A stretch of DNA of 64,000 nucleotides from CAYQNU01 sp964419055 (lineage in GTDB: Bacteria; Bacteroidota; Bacteroidia; Flavobacteriales_D; Parvicellaceae). The notes under the pieces are model-generated. The model was not told the origin of the DNA and did no database searches. It saw only the letters and a list, made by a program, of their open reading frames with translations. Both the position numbers and the translations under genes were made by a program. The stretch is from positions 124,001-188,000 of the forward strand of contig CAYQNU010000005.1 of NCBI GenBank assembly GCA_964419055.1, in the 5' to 3' direction. This document shows, piece after piece, positions 8,601 to 16,175 of this stretch (positions are counted from its first letter, which is position 1; each line of letters begins with the position of its first letter).

Positions 8601-10052
8601 GGCAAACGAAACGGTTTGAGCCATAGGCGTAAACATTTTTCCTTCAATGCCCACAAGGGTCAGAATCGGGATGTAAACAATCAGAATGATAATTTCTCCG
8701 AAGGCAGCACTTTTACGGATTTTAGTTGCCGATTCAAGCACTTCTTTATCCATTTCCTGTTGATTGAGTTTGCCAAACCCTTTCCGTAAACCCAAATGGT
8801 GCATGGTGGCTTCAACGATAATCACCGCACCGTCCACAATCAAACCAAAATCAATTGCCCCCAAACTCATTAAGTTGGCACTAACGCCAAAAACGTTCAT
8901 CATGCCCAAGGCGAAGAGCATGGATAGTGGAATGGCAGAAGCAACAATTAACCCGGCACGGAAGTTTCCAAGAAACAAAACCAAAACAAAGATTACAATC
9001 AACGCTCCTTCTATCAGGTTTTTTTCAACTGTCGATACAGCACGGTTTACCAAATCGGTTCTATCCAAATATGGTTCAATAACTATGTCATCAGGAAGCG
9101 ATTTTTGTATGATTTTCATTTTATCTTTGACACGGCTAACCACTTCTGCACTGTTTTCTCCTTTCAGCATCATTACCACACCACCCACAGCATCCACTTC
9201 TCCGTTATATGTCATGGCTCCGTAGCGAACAGCATTGCCAAAGCGGACTTCTGCCACATCTTTAATCAAAATGGGAATTCCCTTTGCGTTGGTTTTTACT
9301 ACAATGTTGTTGATGTCATCAAAGGTGCTTACCAAACCAATTCCCCTGATAAAATAGGCATTAGGTTTTTTGTCAATGTATGCACCGCCTGTATTTTCGT
9401 TGTTCTTTTCAAGAGCAGTAAAAATTTCAGTAATGGTTACCCCTAATGAAAAAAGTTTGTCGGGATTTACCGCCACTTCGTACTGTTTTAGTTCTCCACC
9501 AAAACTGTTAACCTCTGCAATTCCGGGTGTTCCGTACAACTGACGAGCAACAATCCAGTCTTGCATTGTTCGTAAGTCCATAGCATTATATATATGCTCA
9601 CTTCCCTTTTTTGGATGAATAATGTATTGATACACTTCACCCAAACCAGTACTAACCGGAGCCAGTTCGGGAGTTCCAATTCCTTTTGGGATTTTGCTTT
9701 CGGCTTCTTTCAGTCGCTCATTTATCAATTGTCGGGCAAAATAAATATCCACTTTTTCATCAAACACAACGGTAATGACCGATAGTCCGAAACGTGAAAT
9801 ACTCCGCAACTCTTCAAGGTCGGGAAGGTTGGCTATACTTTGCTCGATAGGAAAAGTTACTAATTGCTCTACCTCCTGACCTGCAAGGGTAGGGCAAACG
9901 GTAATAATTTGTACCTGATTGTTGGTGATGTCAGGTAAGGCATCTATGGGCAGTTTTCCGGCACTCCACACCCCCCAAATAATGAGTGCCAAGGTCATCA
10001 GTGCGATGACCAGCTTATTTTTTATGCTGTACGCAATTATTTTATCTATCAT
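5691..10052 (-). CDS. czcA: CzcA-type heavy-metal RND pump fused to a TolC-like outer-membrane factor
   Basis: 1453 residues. Residues 1 to about 1035 are a full RND transporter; the TM4 signature DFGLIVDGAVIIVE matches the HME1 (Co/Zn/Cd) type rather than CusA. After the last helix a basic linker and a second hydrophobic segment (TASILIFALCSFATVKAQ), which looks like an internal signal sequence, precede a complete outer-membrane-factor domain (about 1075-1453) with helical repeats. Such fusions occur in Bacteroidota; how the second half reaches the outer membrane, perhaps by cleavage after AQ, is inference. Proton-driven metal export, working with the CzcB-like adaptor encoded next. Confidence 0.94.
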   Translation of the reverse strand: MIDKIIAYSIKNKLVIALMTLALIIWGVWSAGKLPIDALPDITNNQVQIITVCPTLAGQEVEQLVTFPIEQSIANLPDLEELRSISRFGLSVITVVFDEKVDIYFARQLINERLKEAESKIPKGIGTPELAPVSTGLGEVYQYIIHPKKGSEHIYNAMDLRTMQDWIVARQLYGTPGIAEVNSFGGELKQYEVAVNPDKLFSLGVTITEIFTALEKNNENTGGAYIDKKPNAYFIRGIGLVSTFDDINNIVVKTNAKGIPILIKDVAEVRFGNAVRYGAMTYNGEVDAVGGVVMMLKGENSAEVVSRVKDKMKIIQKSLPDDIVIEPYLDRTDLVNRAVSTVEKNLIEGALIVIFVLVLFLGNFRAGLIVASAIPLSMLFALGMMNVFGVSANLMSLGAIDFGLIVDGAVIIVEATMHHLGLRKGFGKLNQQEMDKEVLESATKIRKSAAFGEIIILIVYIPILTLVGIEGKMFTPMAQTVSFAILGALILSFTYIPMMCAQFLSKKESHKLNISDRMMNRLQKIYAPLLDKAIRFKTGVIAATLAIFAVSIFLFSRMGGEFIPTLQEGDFAFHCILPQGSSLSQSLETSMQASRILKEFDEVKMVVGKTGAAEVPTDPMPPEATDLMIILKQPSEWKRDITYEQLAEEMEEELNIIPGVFFEKNQPIQMRFNELMTGIRQDVAVKIFGENMDTLLTYANKVSSIIQTVDGATEPMVERVAGLPQIVIRYNRTQIATNGVSIEDINHVISTAFAGGSAGVVYENERRFDLVVRLDSTHRNNIEDVSHLYVPASNGTQIPLSQVAEIKMELGPAQISREDGKRRIVIGFNVKDRDVESVVEEIESKLSKNVKLPEGYYYTYGGTFENLRAASARLMIAVPIALGLIFLLLYFTFTSFKQATLIFTAIPMAAIGGIFALLIRDMPFSISAGVGFIALFGVAVLNGIVLIGTFNNLKKEGMTDIIQRIKEGTKIRLRPVLMTATVASLGFLPMALSQSAGAEVQRPLATVVIGGLVTATFLTLFVLPLLYLLFSTKIRVKRNIKTASILIFALCSFATVKAQTDTTKAIGLDEAIATALQNNLEIQSQQLNVQSSSTLKKSVFELPKTDVNFQFGQYNSIQNDRAFQLSQTIPFPTYFSAKSNLYKAELQGSQLQQQVTENEIKAQVQYWYYQLQYLEQVKRRLLALDSLYSDFVSAAELRYNTGETGLLEKTTAETKRGQLSLLLQQTEREINTAYVSLQTLMNTNEQFTLKEELNYQPITLSLSLDTSLIANNPSLKLLYQQAVIAEQLKKVETASSLPDFTVGYFNQSLIGTQTVNGTDVFFGANDRFDGFSVGVSIPLTFFSNASKIKSMDYKYQALQKEAESEKLNLQTHLQNAFQQYNQYLSQYNYFITIALPNVETIISTATLGFNSGDIGYIEYLSALQTATDIQLTYLQTVNQLNQAVVNINFLISK

Positions 10053-10148
10053 GAGAATCAGTTTAATGAATAATACAAAAGCAGACTTGAGTTTCAGTAA
10101 CCCAGTCCGTTGTTTGTTCCGTTGTAGAAACGGAGCATCAAAAATTCA

Positions 10149-10469
10149 TTAACTGATTTTGGGCGGTTGCCAAATTTTAGAGAAAGCCCCTGTAACTAAA
10201 GAGGCTTTATAAATGGAAAGGTTTTTAGACGGATATTGTACGAGTGAATGAAGTGACACAAAAGAATCAGGTGCAGTTACCGAATGTCCGCAACAGGCAC
10301 AAATGCAAAAGGGAGAGCAATTTTCAGTATCACCATCATGGTTGGAATGGTCGGTAGTTGAGAAAGGGGATTGTTCTGAACTCTGATATGTACAGTCATC
10401 TTTGTCGCTGCATGGCATAACTGCCATAGCAAAAATGTAAAAACTGAATATGAGAGCAAAATACTTCAC
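10149..10469 (-). CDS. Small His/Cys-rich secreted protein (DUF6660-like)
   Basis: 106 residues beginning at GTG, MKYFALIFSFYIFAMAVMPC, a signal-like helix followed by a short acidic, His- and Cys-rich segment (CSPFCICACCGHS near residues 51-63). This matches the DUF6660 type of proteins that precede metal RND operons in Bacteroidota. Position directly before czcA and the metal-binding residue content suggest a periplasmic metal-binding or sensing helper; no activity is known to me. Confidence 0.7.
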   Translation of the reverse strand: MKYFALIFSFYIFAMAVMPCSDKDDCTYQSSEQSPFSTTDHSNHDGDTENCSPFCICACCGHSVTAPDSFVSLHSLVQYPSKNLSIYKASLVTGAFSKIWQPPKIS

Positions 10470-10490
10470 GGTGTAAAAGTAAGGATTTTT

Positions 10491-11738
10491 TTAAAAATAA
10501 GTTGAAAACCCGAATTGAATAACACCTGTATATGCAGGTGGATTACCTAATAGGTCTGTATGCTGTTCAAAACGGTAATTAAAACGCAAAACAGTTGTTC
10601 CAACTGGTCTAAATGCGATAGTCGGAACGATAGCCCAAACATCATCACCGATGTTGCCACCAGTTTCGCTAAACTTTTCCTGATTATAGTCTGCATACTC
10701 AAGGCGAACACCCAAATTGAGTTTGGCATTTTCCCAACCAAGCATTTTCTTTTGTAAAACAGTTCCTATAATGTCAATATAACCGCCTAACTGCTGTGTT
10801 CCGTATTGCTGTATGTAAGTTTCTGGAACATCTACAAAAACTTTTGCAACCTCACCTGTAAAAGTTAATCGGTCTTTAAAAACAGAGGTATTAAAATCAA
10901 CTGCCAGAACGCTTGCATTTCTTTTGTTGTCAATAATTAAACCGTCTTCTTTCCATTTGTTGTAAACGCCTGTCATATACGAAAATCCCAATTCTCCGAT
11001 TTTTCGGTTACGAATAGACAGTTTTCCGGTAAACATAGGTAGTCCACTGTTGCTTTCTTCAAAGCGTTCAGGGTTTTTCTTTCCGGCAGCAAGTGAAGTT
11101 CTGCCATCAGGATTTGAAATAATGTTATCGTCAAATCCGTTGGTCAGGTATGCTTCATAACCTACAATCCAATTATTCGCAAAATATTTTCCATGCAATC
11201 CGAAACCTGCATTTGAAAGGGTGGAAGGAATAATTGAAGTTGCAGAAATTGGGCGGTCAATAAAATCCCATTTTGGTCCATCGTGATTTTGATTGAAAGC
11301 TCCGATAGGGTTCATAATTATTCCGCCTCTTAAATTAAACAATGGATGAAATTCAATATCCATTGCGGCAAATTCAATATTTATTTCCTTCGTTCCGTCT
11401 TCAAATTCCAGTTCAGAGAGAAATTTGATTTTTTTTGCGATAGTGGATGAGAAGAACAAAGTAAAACGCCTTGCCTGAAAGGAAAATCCGTCAGAAACTC
11501 CATCCGTTGATGCGTATTGGGTATTTGCTTCCAGATAACCACCAATAGCAATCGGTAATTTTCCTGCCGTTAAAAACGGACGATTGTAAACGGCATCCAT
11601 ATTCATTTGCTGTTTGGAAGTGTCGGCAGGAATGCGTTGAATAAATTTTGTAGTATCGGTTTGTGCAAAAGCATTGAATGTGCAGATAAAGCCCAATATT
11701 GCAAATACGATTTTATAGATAGATGTAGATGTTTTCAT
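10491..11738 (-). CDS. Outer-membrane porin (phosphate-selective porin O/P-like)
   Basis: 415 residues with a signal peptide cleaved near AFAQ (about residue 26) and a C-terminus GVIQFGFSTYF ending in aromatic Phe, as in outer-membrane beta-barrels. Alternating amphipathic strands run through the protein (for example IWAIVPTIAFRPVGTTVLRF-type segments near 370-390). Family resemblance is to the porin O/P group of Bacteroidota. The start codon overlaps the Rieske gene by 26 bp, so the two are probably translationally coupled. Substrate cannot be told; in this operon a role in metal or electron-carrier traffic is inference. Confidence 0.8.
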   Translation of the reverse strand: MKTSTSIYKIVFAILGFICTFNAFAQTDTTKFIQRIPADTSKQQMNMDAVYNRPFLTAGKLPIAIGGYLEANTQYASTDGVSDGFSFQARRFTLFFSSTIAKKIKFLSELEFEDGTKEINIEFAAMDIEFHPLFNLRGGIIMNPIGAFNQNHDGPKWDFIDRPISATSIIPSTLSNAGFGLHGKYFANNWIVGYEAYLTNGFDDNIISNPDGRTSLAAGKKNPERFEESNSGLPMFTGKLSIRNRKIGELGFSYMTGVYNKWKEDGLIIDNKRNASVLAVDFNTSVFKDRLTFTGEVAKVFVDVPETYIQQYGTQQLGGYIDIIGTVLQKKMLGWENAKLNLGVRLEYADYNQEKFSETGGNIGDDVWAIVPTIAFRPVGTTVLRFNYRFEQHTDLLGNPPAYTGVIQFGFSTYF

Positions 11739-12153
11739 TGTCTGTTGAAGTTTTAAATGTTTTCAAATTTTGTTCGGCAGGTGGATTTTGCACAACGCCT
11801 TTATTGGTAAACTCGCTGCCGTGACAAGGACACACCAAAAAGTTTCCTTGTGGTTGCAATTCGCAACCTTTATGTGTGCATTGGAGAAGCAAAGCGGAAT
11901 ATTCATTTTCATTGATTTTGTAAATTCCGATAGGATAACCGAATTTTTCAGTTTTCACTAAAACAAATTTTCTTTCGGCAATCTTTTCTTTTTCGGTTTT
12001 CAGAAACTCTGTTTTTTTAATCAGTATCCGATTTTCCTCAAAAGCGGTTTGAGCAAAATAATTAGTGCTTGCACAACTTTGAAGCAATGCAACCAATGCC
12101 GTTCCTCCCAAACAAGCGTAGCCACAGGTTTTAATAAATTCCTTTCTGTCCAT
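11713..12153 (-). CDS. Rieske [2Fe-2S] protein, exported
   Basis: 146 residues. The N-terminus (MDRKEFIKTCGYACLGGTAL) is a Tat-like or lipoprotein signal, with LLQSC a possible lipobox. The Rieske cluster motifs are complete: CTHKGC and CPCHGSEF, that is CxH...CxxH, about 17 residues apart. It ends with NIYIYL as a short beta strand. Size and single domain suggest a small electron carrier on the periplasmic side rather than a dioxygenase subunit. It sits between the di-heme oxidoreductase (3 bp upstream) and the porin, implying a shared electron-transfer path. Confidence 0.93.
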   Translation of the reverse strand: MDRKEFIKTCGYACLGGTALVALLQSCASTNYFAQTAFEENRILIKKTEFLKTEKEKIAERKFVLVKTEKFGYPIGIYKINENEYSALLLQCTHKGCELQPQGNFLVCPCHGSEFTNKGVVQNPPAEQNLKTFKTSTDNENIYIYL

Positions 12154-12156
12154 TAC

Positions 12157-13356
12157 TTATAATGATTCTAAGAATTTGATTAGAGCATCCTTGTCGGCTT
12201 GTGAAAGGTTTTGAAATTGTGTTTTGCTGTTTGTCGCTTCGCCACCGTGCAATAGTATGGCTTCTTCTATGCTCATTGCCCTGCCATCGTGCATTAAAAA
12301 ATACTGCCCACCTTGCGAATTGACAGAAAGTCCTAAGCCCCAAAGCGGTGGCGTTCGCCATTCATATGTTAAGGCATTCCCTTCTGTGTAGCCGTCATCC
12401 AAACCGCTTCCCATATCATGCAATAACAAATCTGTGTAAGGATGAAATTCCTTGTAAGAGAGGGCTTCAATAGGTGAATAACCCGTTTTTAAAGTGGGGT
12501 TATGGCAGGAAGCACAATTAATTTGATTGAAAATATTTTTTCCCTGAATGACTTCTGCATCATTCTGATTTCTTTGAATAGGAGCTTTTAATGTTTGCAG
12601 ATAAAATACAACATCATTTACAGCTTGTGTTGAAACTTCCGGGTCAATTTCCAATCCTGTATAAGTATCAAAAGGACTATAAAGTGATGTAATACCAATG
12701 TCCTCATTGTAGGCATTTACAGTTTGATGCAATAAATTAAATGCAGCCGATTTTTTACCGAAACGCCCAATGTATTTTCCGTTTTGCGTAATGGCGTTTT
12801 GATGTGGAATGATATAAGAAGGGATATTTATCCAGTTTGGAACACCTGAAACACCATCGCCATCCGTATCATTCGGGTCAGCCATTGCCATAATATCGGC
12901 ATCTGATACAAAAGCCAAAAAGCCCAAACCCGTTACAGCAGGTGGTGTAAATTTTGAAAAGGTTGCTCCTGCCGGAATTTGTTCGGGAGAAAATCCGGGT
13001 ATTGCCCGATTTTGTAATTGAGGACCACCCCAACTTAAAAACTGGTTGCCCATACTGTCAGTTTGCCCAAAACGGGTAAGCGTGGTAAAGGGATGCCCTT
13101 TGCCATCCCCTGCATGACAACTGATGCAACTTGTCGCAACGAAAATAGACCCAAGCCCGGTTTCAGTTGTAAAATTTTCGCTAAAGGCAGCATCACCTTT
13201 CAAAAATTGAGAAAGTTGGGCAGAAGTCAGTTCTTCTAATGGTCCATCCAATACTTCTTCGTCTTTGGGTTCGGGTGGCAACATTTTTTCACAAGAAGCC
13301 ATGGTGATAATTGTGAATAATATAATTGTAAATACAAGCAGTTGGTTTTTTTTCAT
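12157..13356 (-). CDS. Di-heme oxidoreductase / c-type cytochrome (DUF1111-like) lipoprotein
   Basis: 399 residues with lipoprotein signal ending MASC. Two CxxCH heme-c sites are visible: CISCHAGDGKGHP near residue 79 and CASCHNPTLKTGYSP near 281. The regions RTPPLWGLG and FLMHDGRAMSIEEAILLHGG near the C-terminus are hallmarks of the di-heme oxidoreductase (DHOR) family related to MauG and cytochrome c peroxidase. Expected at the periplasmic face. First gene of the metal operon, directly behind the DtxR-type promoter region, so iron or manganese status likely controls it. Reaction unknown. Confidence 0.88.
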   Translation of the reverse strand: MKKNQLLVFTIILFTIITMASCEKMLPPEPKDEEVLDGPLEELTSAQLSQFLKGDAAFSENFTTETGLGSIFVATSCISCHAGDGKGHPFTTLTRFGQTDSMGNQFLSWGGPQLQNRAIPGFSPEQIPAGATFSKFTPPAVTGLGFLAFVSDADIMAMADPNDTDGDGVSGVPNWINIPSYIIPHQNAITQNGKYIGRFGKKSAAFNLLHQTVNAYNEDIGITSLYSPFDTYTGLEIDPEVSTQAVNDVVFYLQTLKAPIQRNQNDAEVIQGKNIFNQINCASCHNPTLKTGYSPIEALSYKEFHPYTDLLLHDMGSGLDDGYTEGNALTYEWRTPPLWGLGLSVNSQGGQYFLMHDGRAMSIEEAILLHGGEATNSKTQFQNLSQADKDALIKFLESL

Positions 13357-13379
13357 TATCCTAAAATTGAAATTCGCTA

Positions 13380-13409
13380 CAAATATAAATAATAATTTGG
13401 ATTATCAAA
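13380..13409 (-). promoter_or_regulatory. Promoter of the metal/di-heme operon
   Basis: On the minus strand TATATTTG (13380-13387) fits TAnnTTTG, and TTTG (13406-13409) lies 18 bp upstream as a -33 element. The -7 box is 23 bp before the di-heme gene start. This is the best promoter match in the accessory region. Confidence 0.7.
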
Positions 13410-13416
13410 TAATATA

Positions 13417-13434
13417 TATTAGATATGCCTAATA
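13417..13434. promoter_or_regulatory. Candidate DtxR-type operator
   Basis: TATTAGATATGCCTAATA has 6-bp arms TATTAG/CTAATA around a 6-bp centre and resembles the TTAGGnnnnnCCTAA pattern of DtxR/MntR operators. It lies between the two divergent promoters, so one bound regulator could control both. Assignment is by position and symmetry only. Confidence 0.55.
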
Positions 13435-13455
13435 ATATAAATTAGATAGATTGTT

Positions 13456-13463
13456 TATCTTTG
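13456..13463 (+). promoter_or_regulatory. TAnnTTTG -7 element of the DtxR-type regulator
   Basis: TATCTTTG matches the Bacteroidota -7 consensus exactly, 17 bp before the ATG. The candidate operator ends 22 bp upstream, consistent with autoregulation. No clear -33 TTG is present. Confidence 0.6.
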
Positions 13464-13479
13464 TCAAAAAAAAGAGCAG

Positions 13480-14133
13480 ATGCGTACATTAACCGAAGAA
13501 AATTATTTGAAAGCCATTTATCATCTTTCCCAAAAAGGAGTAGATAAAATTTCCCCAACTGCTTTAGCAGAAGAAATGAGCATAAATGCCGCATCGGTAG
13601 TTGATATGATAAAAAAGTTGTCGGATAAAAAACTGATTAGTTATGACAAACGTAATGGAGCAAAACTTTTGGCTCAGGGAAGCAAAATCGCTCTTGATAT
13701 AGTCAGAAAGCACCGACTTTGGGAAGTGTTTCTCTTAGAGAAATTAGGCTACTCGTGGGATGTTGTTCACGAAATAGCTGAACAATTGGAACATATCAAA
13801 CACGAGGAATTGGCAGACCGTTTGGATAACTATTTAGGGTTTCCTGAATATGACCCACACGGAGACCCCATACCCAATTCCAAAGGGGAAGTTCCAACAA
13901 CAGCCAATACATTATTGTCAGAAATCGAAGAAGGCAAAACTTGTCAAGTTACTGCTGTAAAAGATACTTCGGTCGTTTTTCTTCGATACTTAGAACAACT
14001 GTCTGTAAGTATTGGAACAAGAGTTAAAGTCCTTGAAAAAATTTCATTTGATGGGTCAATGGTAGTTCAAATCGACAAAGAAGTCAAAACAACAGTTTCT
14101 AAAAAATTTACTGATAGTCTGTTTGTCAGTTGA
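13480..14133 (+). CDS. DtxR/MntR-family metal-dependent regulator
   Basis: 217 residues with the three-part DtxR layout: winged helix (1-70, ISPTALAEEMSINAASVVDMIKKL), metal-binding and dimerisation domain (about 70-140, HRLWEVFLLEKLGYSW, HEIAEQLEHIKHEELADRLD, FPEYDPHGDPIP) and a C-terminal FeoA/SH3-like domain (about 150-215). It would repress DNA when loaded with Fe(II) or Mn(II). Divergent from the seven-gene metal and electron-transfer operon, with a palindrome between. It is the only rightward gene of the island. Confidence 0.9.
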   Translation: MRTLTEENYLKAIYHLSQKGVDKISPTALAEEMSINAASVVDMIKKLSDKKLISYDKRNGAKLLAQGSKIALDIVRKHRLWEVFLLEKLGYSWDVVHEIAEQLEHIKHEELADRLDNYLGFPEYDPHGDPIPNSKGEVPTTANTLLSEIEEGKTCQVTAVKDTSVVFLRYLEQLSVSIGTRVKVLEKISFDGSMVVQIDKEVKTTVSKKFTDSLFVS

Positions 14134-14179
14134 GTGATGGCTGATTTTTTTGGCACGTGTTTTTGCTTTGCGGGTGGGG

Positions 14180-14269
14180 TTTAGCTCTTTTGCAGGTGGT
14201 GCGAAGCAAGTTTTTAAAATGCGTAATTTTTTCTACGCATTTTAAAAAGTAACCTGCAAATGTGCTAAA
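14180..14269. repeat. Nested palindrome, right copy flanking the metal island
   Basis: Outer arms TTTAGC (14180-14185) and TTTGCAGGT (14189-14197) pair with ACCTGCAAA (14252-14260) and GCTAAA (14264-14269). Inside is a perfect 15-bp inverted repeat, 14211-14225 with 14234-14248 (TTTTTAAAATGCGTA and its complement). The outer part and both flanks resemble the copy at 2311-2356, same orientation. The rest of 14134-14480 holds no gene. Confidence 0.6.
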
Positions 14270-14480
14270 CGAAGCGTTTGGCAAAAACCGTGACAAAAAA
14301 TTGAGGGTCGGCTTTTCTCCTTTTTTTCTCTTTTTAAAGTGCGGTGGGGCAAAAATTAAATCTTTCTTGGGTCGGTTTGTGTGTCGCCCGTTTTTCTGTC
14401 TGCCCGAAATGTTTTAGAAGGTCTGTCGGTTGAATATTTCTCCGTTATTGTCAAGGTTGCACAGTCTTTTTTACCATTGG

Positions 14481-14613
14481 CGGTAACGTTTTGCGGCTTG
14501 GCGAAGGTGGCGATTTTTAGCACAAAGTTTCATACGAAGCACAAATGTTTATATAACCTCAAAACTGTCCTACGTAGCACTGAACCGCCACTTTTGCCAA
14601 ACCGCTGTTACCA
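14481..14613 (-). other. attC-like recombination site 4 (133 bp)
   Basis: Cores CGGTAAC (14481-14487) and GTTACCA (14607-14613). Arms GCGGCTTGGCGAAGGTGGCG and its imperfect complement on the right, with 5-nt left and 1-nt right spacers. The centre repeats AGCACAAA-like motifs, including ACGAAGCACAAA. The ThsB stop codon is 9 bp from the right core. Confidence 0.82.
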
Positions 14614-14621
14614 GTAGTTTT

Positions 14622-15179
14622 TTATTTTGTCGATATACCAAAGTTTTTATAGGCTTCTTCTGAATATATACCAAGTCCACCTCCTTTAGGTTTATCTTTA
14701 TGACTAAATTGTGAAATAGCATCTTTTAAAGGTTCTTTCTTAAATGGTATATGAATACAAGAGGCAGTACCATTATTTATTCTGTCTTTAAGTGCTTGTG
14801 GTAATTTATTCCAATTTTTCTTTGCGTCCAGTATGTATTCTTCTCCAGTATAAGCAACAATTATTGGAATATCACAGGTGTCTATTGCATATTCAATCTC
14901 AAATGGCACCCAGTCCTTGTCATTTTTAGTAGTGTCGCCAATTATTAGAACCATATGTTTGCTGTTTGAAAGCCTTTCTTTAAGTCTTTTTTTAAGCGTT
15001 TCTTTCAAACTACTATCTCTAACTGCTGCTGTTTTATCGTGGCTATTAATCATTGAGAAGTCGTCATCTTCTTTAGCTGTCCAAGCTTTCATTAAGTTGT
15101 AATACTTAATATCCGATTCTGTCGGTACGTTTGTTCCATCAGCGTGAAACGCTATGTAAGTTCCATTTTTGTATGCCAT
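14622..15179 (-). CDS. thsB: TIR-like domain protein, ThsB of a type II Thoeris system
   Basis: 185 residues of the MTH538/DUF1863 TIR-like fold: N-terminal GTYIAFHADG, a central strand HMVLIIGDTTKNDKDW, and WVPFEIEYAID (Glu94 and Glu96) where the NAD-cleaving Glu of ThsB proteins is expected. A C-terminal extension ends YKNFGISTK. In type II Thoeris the TIR protein, upon phage infection, is reported to make a histidine-ADP-ribose signal read by the macro-domain partner. That partner gene is directly upstream: its stop and this ATG form TAATATG, so the pair is translationally coupled. Family match strong; activity inferred. Confidence 0.85.
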   Translation of the reverse strand: MAYKNGTYIAFHADGTNVPTESDIKYYNLMKAWTAKEDDDFSMINSHDKTAAVRDSSLKETLKKRLKERLSNSKHMVLIIGDTTKNDKDWVPFEIEYAIDTCDIPIIVAYTGEEYILDAKKNWNKLPQALKDRINNGTASCIHIPFKKEPLKDAISQFSHKDKPKGGGLGIYSEEAYKNFGISTK

Positions 15180-15180
15180 A

Positions 15181-16011
15181 TTATTGCCAATTATTTTTAA
15201 TTATTTCCAAATCAATTTTATCAAATACGTCTTGAGTTAAGACAATTCTAATAGTTGAACTTAGGTCTCTTTCTTTTGCTGCCTTTAACAATGAAATTAA
15301 TGTTAATTGTAAGAGCTGGCTTGGAGGTAAACCAATTCTCGAAAGTCCGTTTCCTATGAGAGGCAGATTAATATCTGTTCCGTTACCTTCAATTCTCACT
15401 TTATTCCAGAGTCCTTCAAGTGCTTTTAGCATTAATGACGGAGTACTGTTTGCATTGCAATCATTGTCTGTATTTGTAAGTGCGAATAAAAAATAAAGCG
15501 ATTGATTATGCTCAATAGTTATTGTAGTCCCGATTTCATATTTTAGAGTTTTGCCATCAACTCGTTGAACCGTTTCAATTTCTTGACCAGCCAGTTGAGT
15601 GTTAACGGCATTGTCAAATATATCTGTATGTCCACCAAGAATATTTTTGATAAATATTCCTTGAAGGCTTTTTGGTGAAACTGGTTTGCCAATTTTACTA
15701 TCAAAATATTCACTCGCAGAAATTACTTTATGTCCGGTAGTATTGAATAAGTCGCCAAACTCAATTTCAACTTTAGTATTTGTATTGTTTAGGTCAAACT
15801 GCACTTTCTTTTTTGGATAAACTACAATGACCGCAATAATTAAACTGCATATAATATATCCAATTAGGTACGGGCAATTATAACCAGTAGTCTTTAAGTT
15901 GGCTATTGAAAATATTGGTTCCAAAACTGTCCACAATGAAGCATAACCGAATGCTATTGCCAAGAAAAATCTTTTGGGATGTCGGCTTATTCCTAAGAAT
16001 ATTTTTGTCAT
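15181..16011 (-). CDS. thsA: Transmembrane macro-domain effector, ThsA of a type II Thoeris system
   Basis: 276 residues. Two N-terminal membrane helices (about 15-37 and 46-66), then KKKVQFDLN and a macro-like domain (about 72-270) with IEFGDLF, ISASEYFDSKIG, and LPLIGNGLSRIGLPP, the glycine-rich loop of ADP-ribose-binding macro folds. This is the DUF6430-type TM-macro protein known as the type II Thoeris effector, activated by the TIR product and thought to harm the membrane. The ATG lies 22 bp from attC-like site 5 with no promoter motif, so expression may depend on read-through. Confidence 0.83.
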   Translation of the reverse strand: MTKIFLGISRHPKRFFLAIAFGYASLWTVLEPIFSIANLKTTGYNCPYLIGYIICSLIIAVIVVYPKKKVQFDLNNTNTKVEIEFGDLFNTTGHKVISASEYFDSKIGKPVSPKSLQGIFIKNILGGHTDIFDNAVNTQLAGQEIETVQRVDGKTLKYEIGTTITIEHNQSLYFLFALTNTDNDCNANSTPSLMLKALEGLWNKVRIEGNGTDINLPLIGNGLSRIGLPPSQLLQLTLISLLKAAKERDLSSTIRIVLTQDVFDKIDLEIIKNNWQ

Positions 16012-16033
16012 ATGTTGTCTGTTTTAAAATTAC

Positions 16034-16165
16034 TGGTAACGTTTTGCAGCTACAAGAAGTTGGCGATTTCGAAGCACAAAACTGTCTGCCACCACTGAAC
16101 TTGATACGAAGCACAAAGCTTCATTTAACCACTGAACCGCCAATTTCTTGTAGGTGCTGTTAGGC
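16034..16165 (-). other. attC-like recombination site 5 (132 bp)
   Basis: Cores TGGTAAC (16034-16040) and GTTAGGC (16159-16165). Inner arms GCAGCTACAAGAAGTTGGCG and its near-complement CGCCAATTTCTTGTAGGTGC, again with 5-nt left and 1-nt right spacers. The centre contains CGAAGCACAAA twice. It separates the Thoeris genes from the restriction endonuclease gene, whose stop is 11 bp away. Confidence 0.85.
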
Positions 16166-16175
16166 GTTCGCCCTT

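Noticed and set aside
8764..9446. Rightward frames of 113 and 153 residues within czcA
   Set aside because: They overlap an unbroken, well-conserved RND gene and show no domain, signal or ribosome site.
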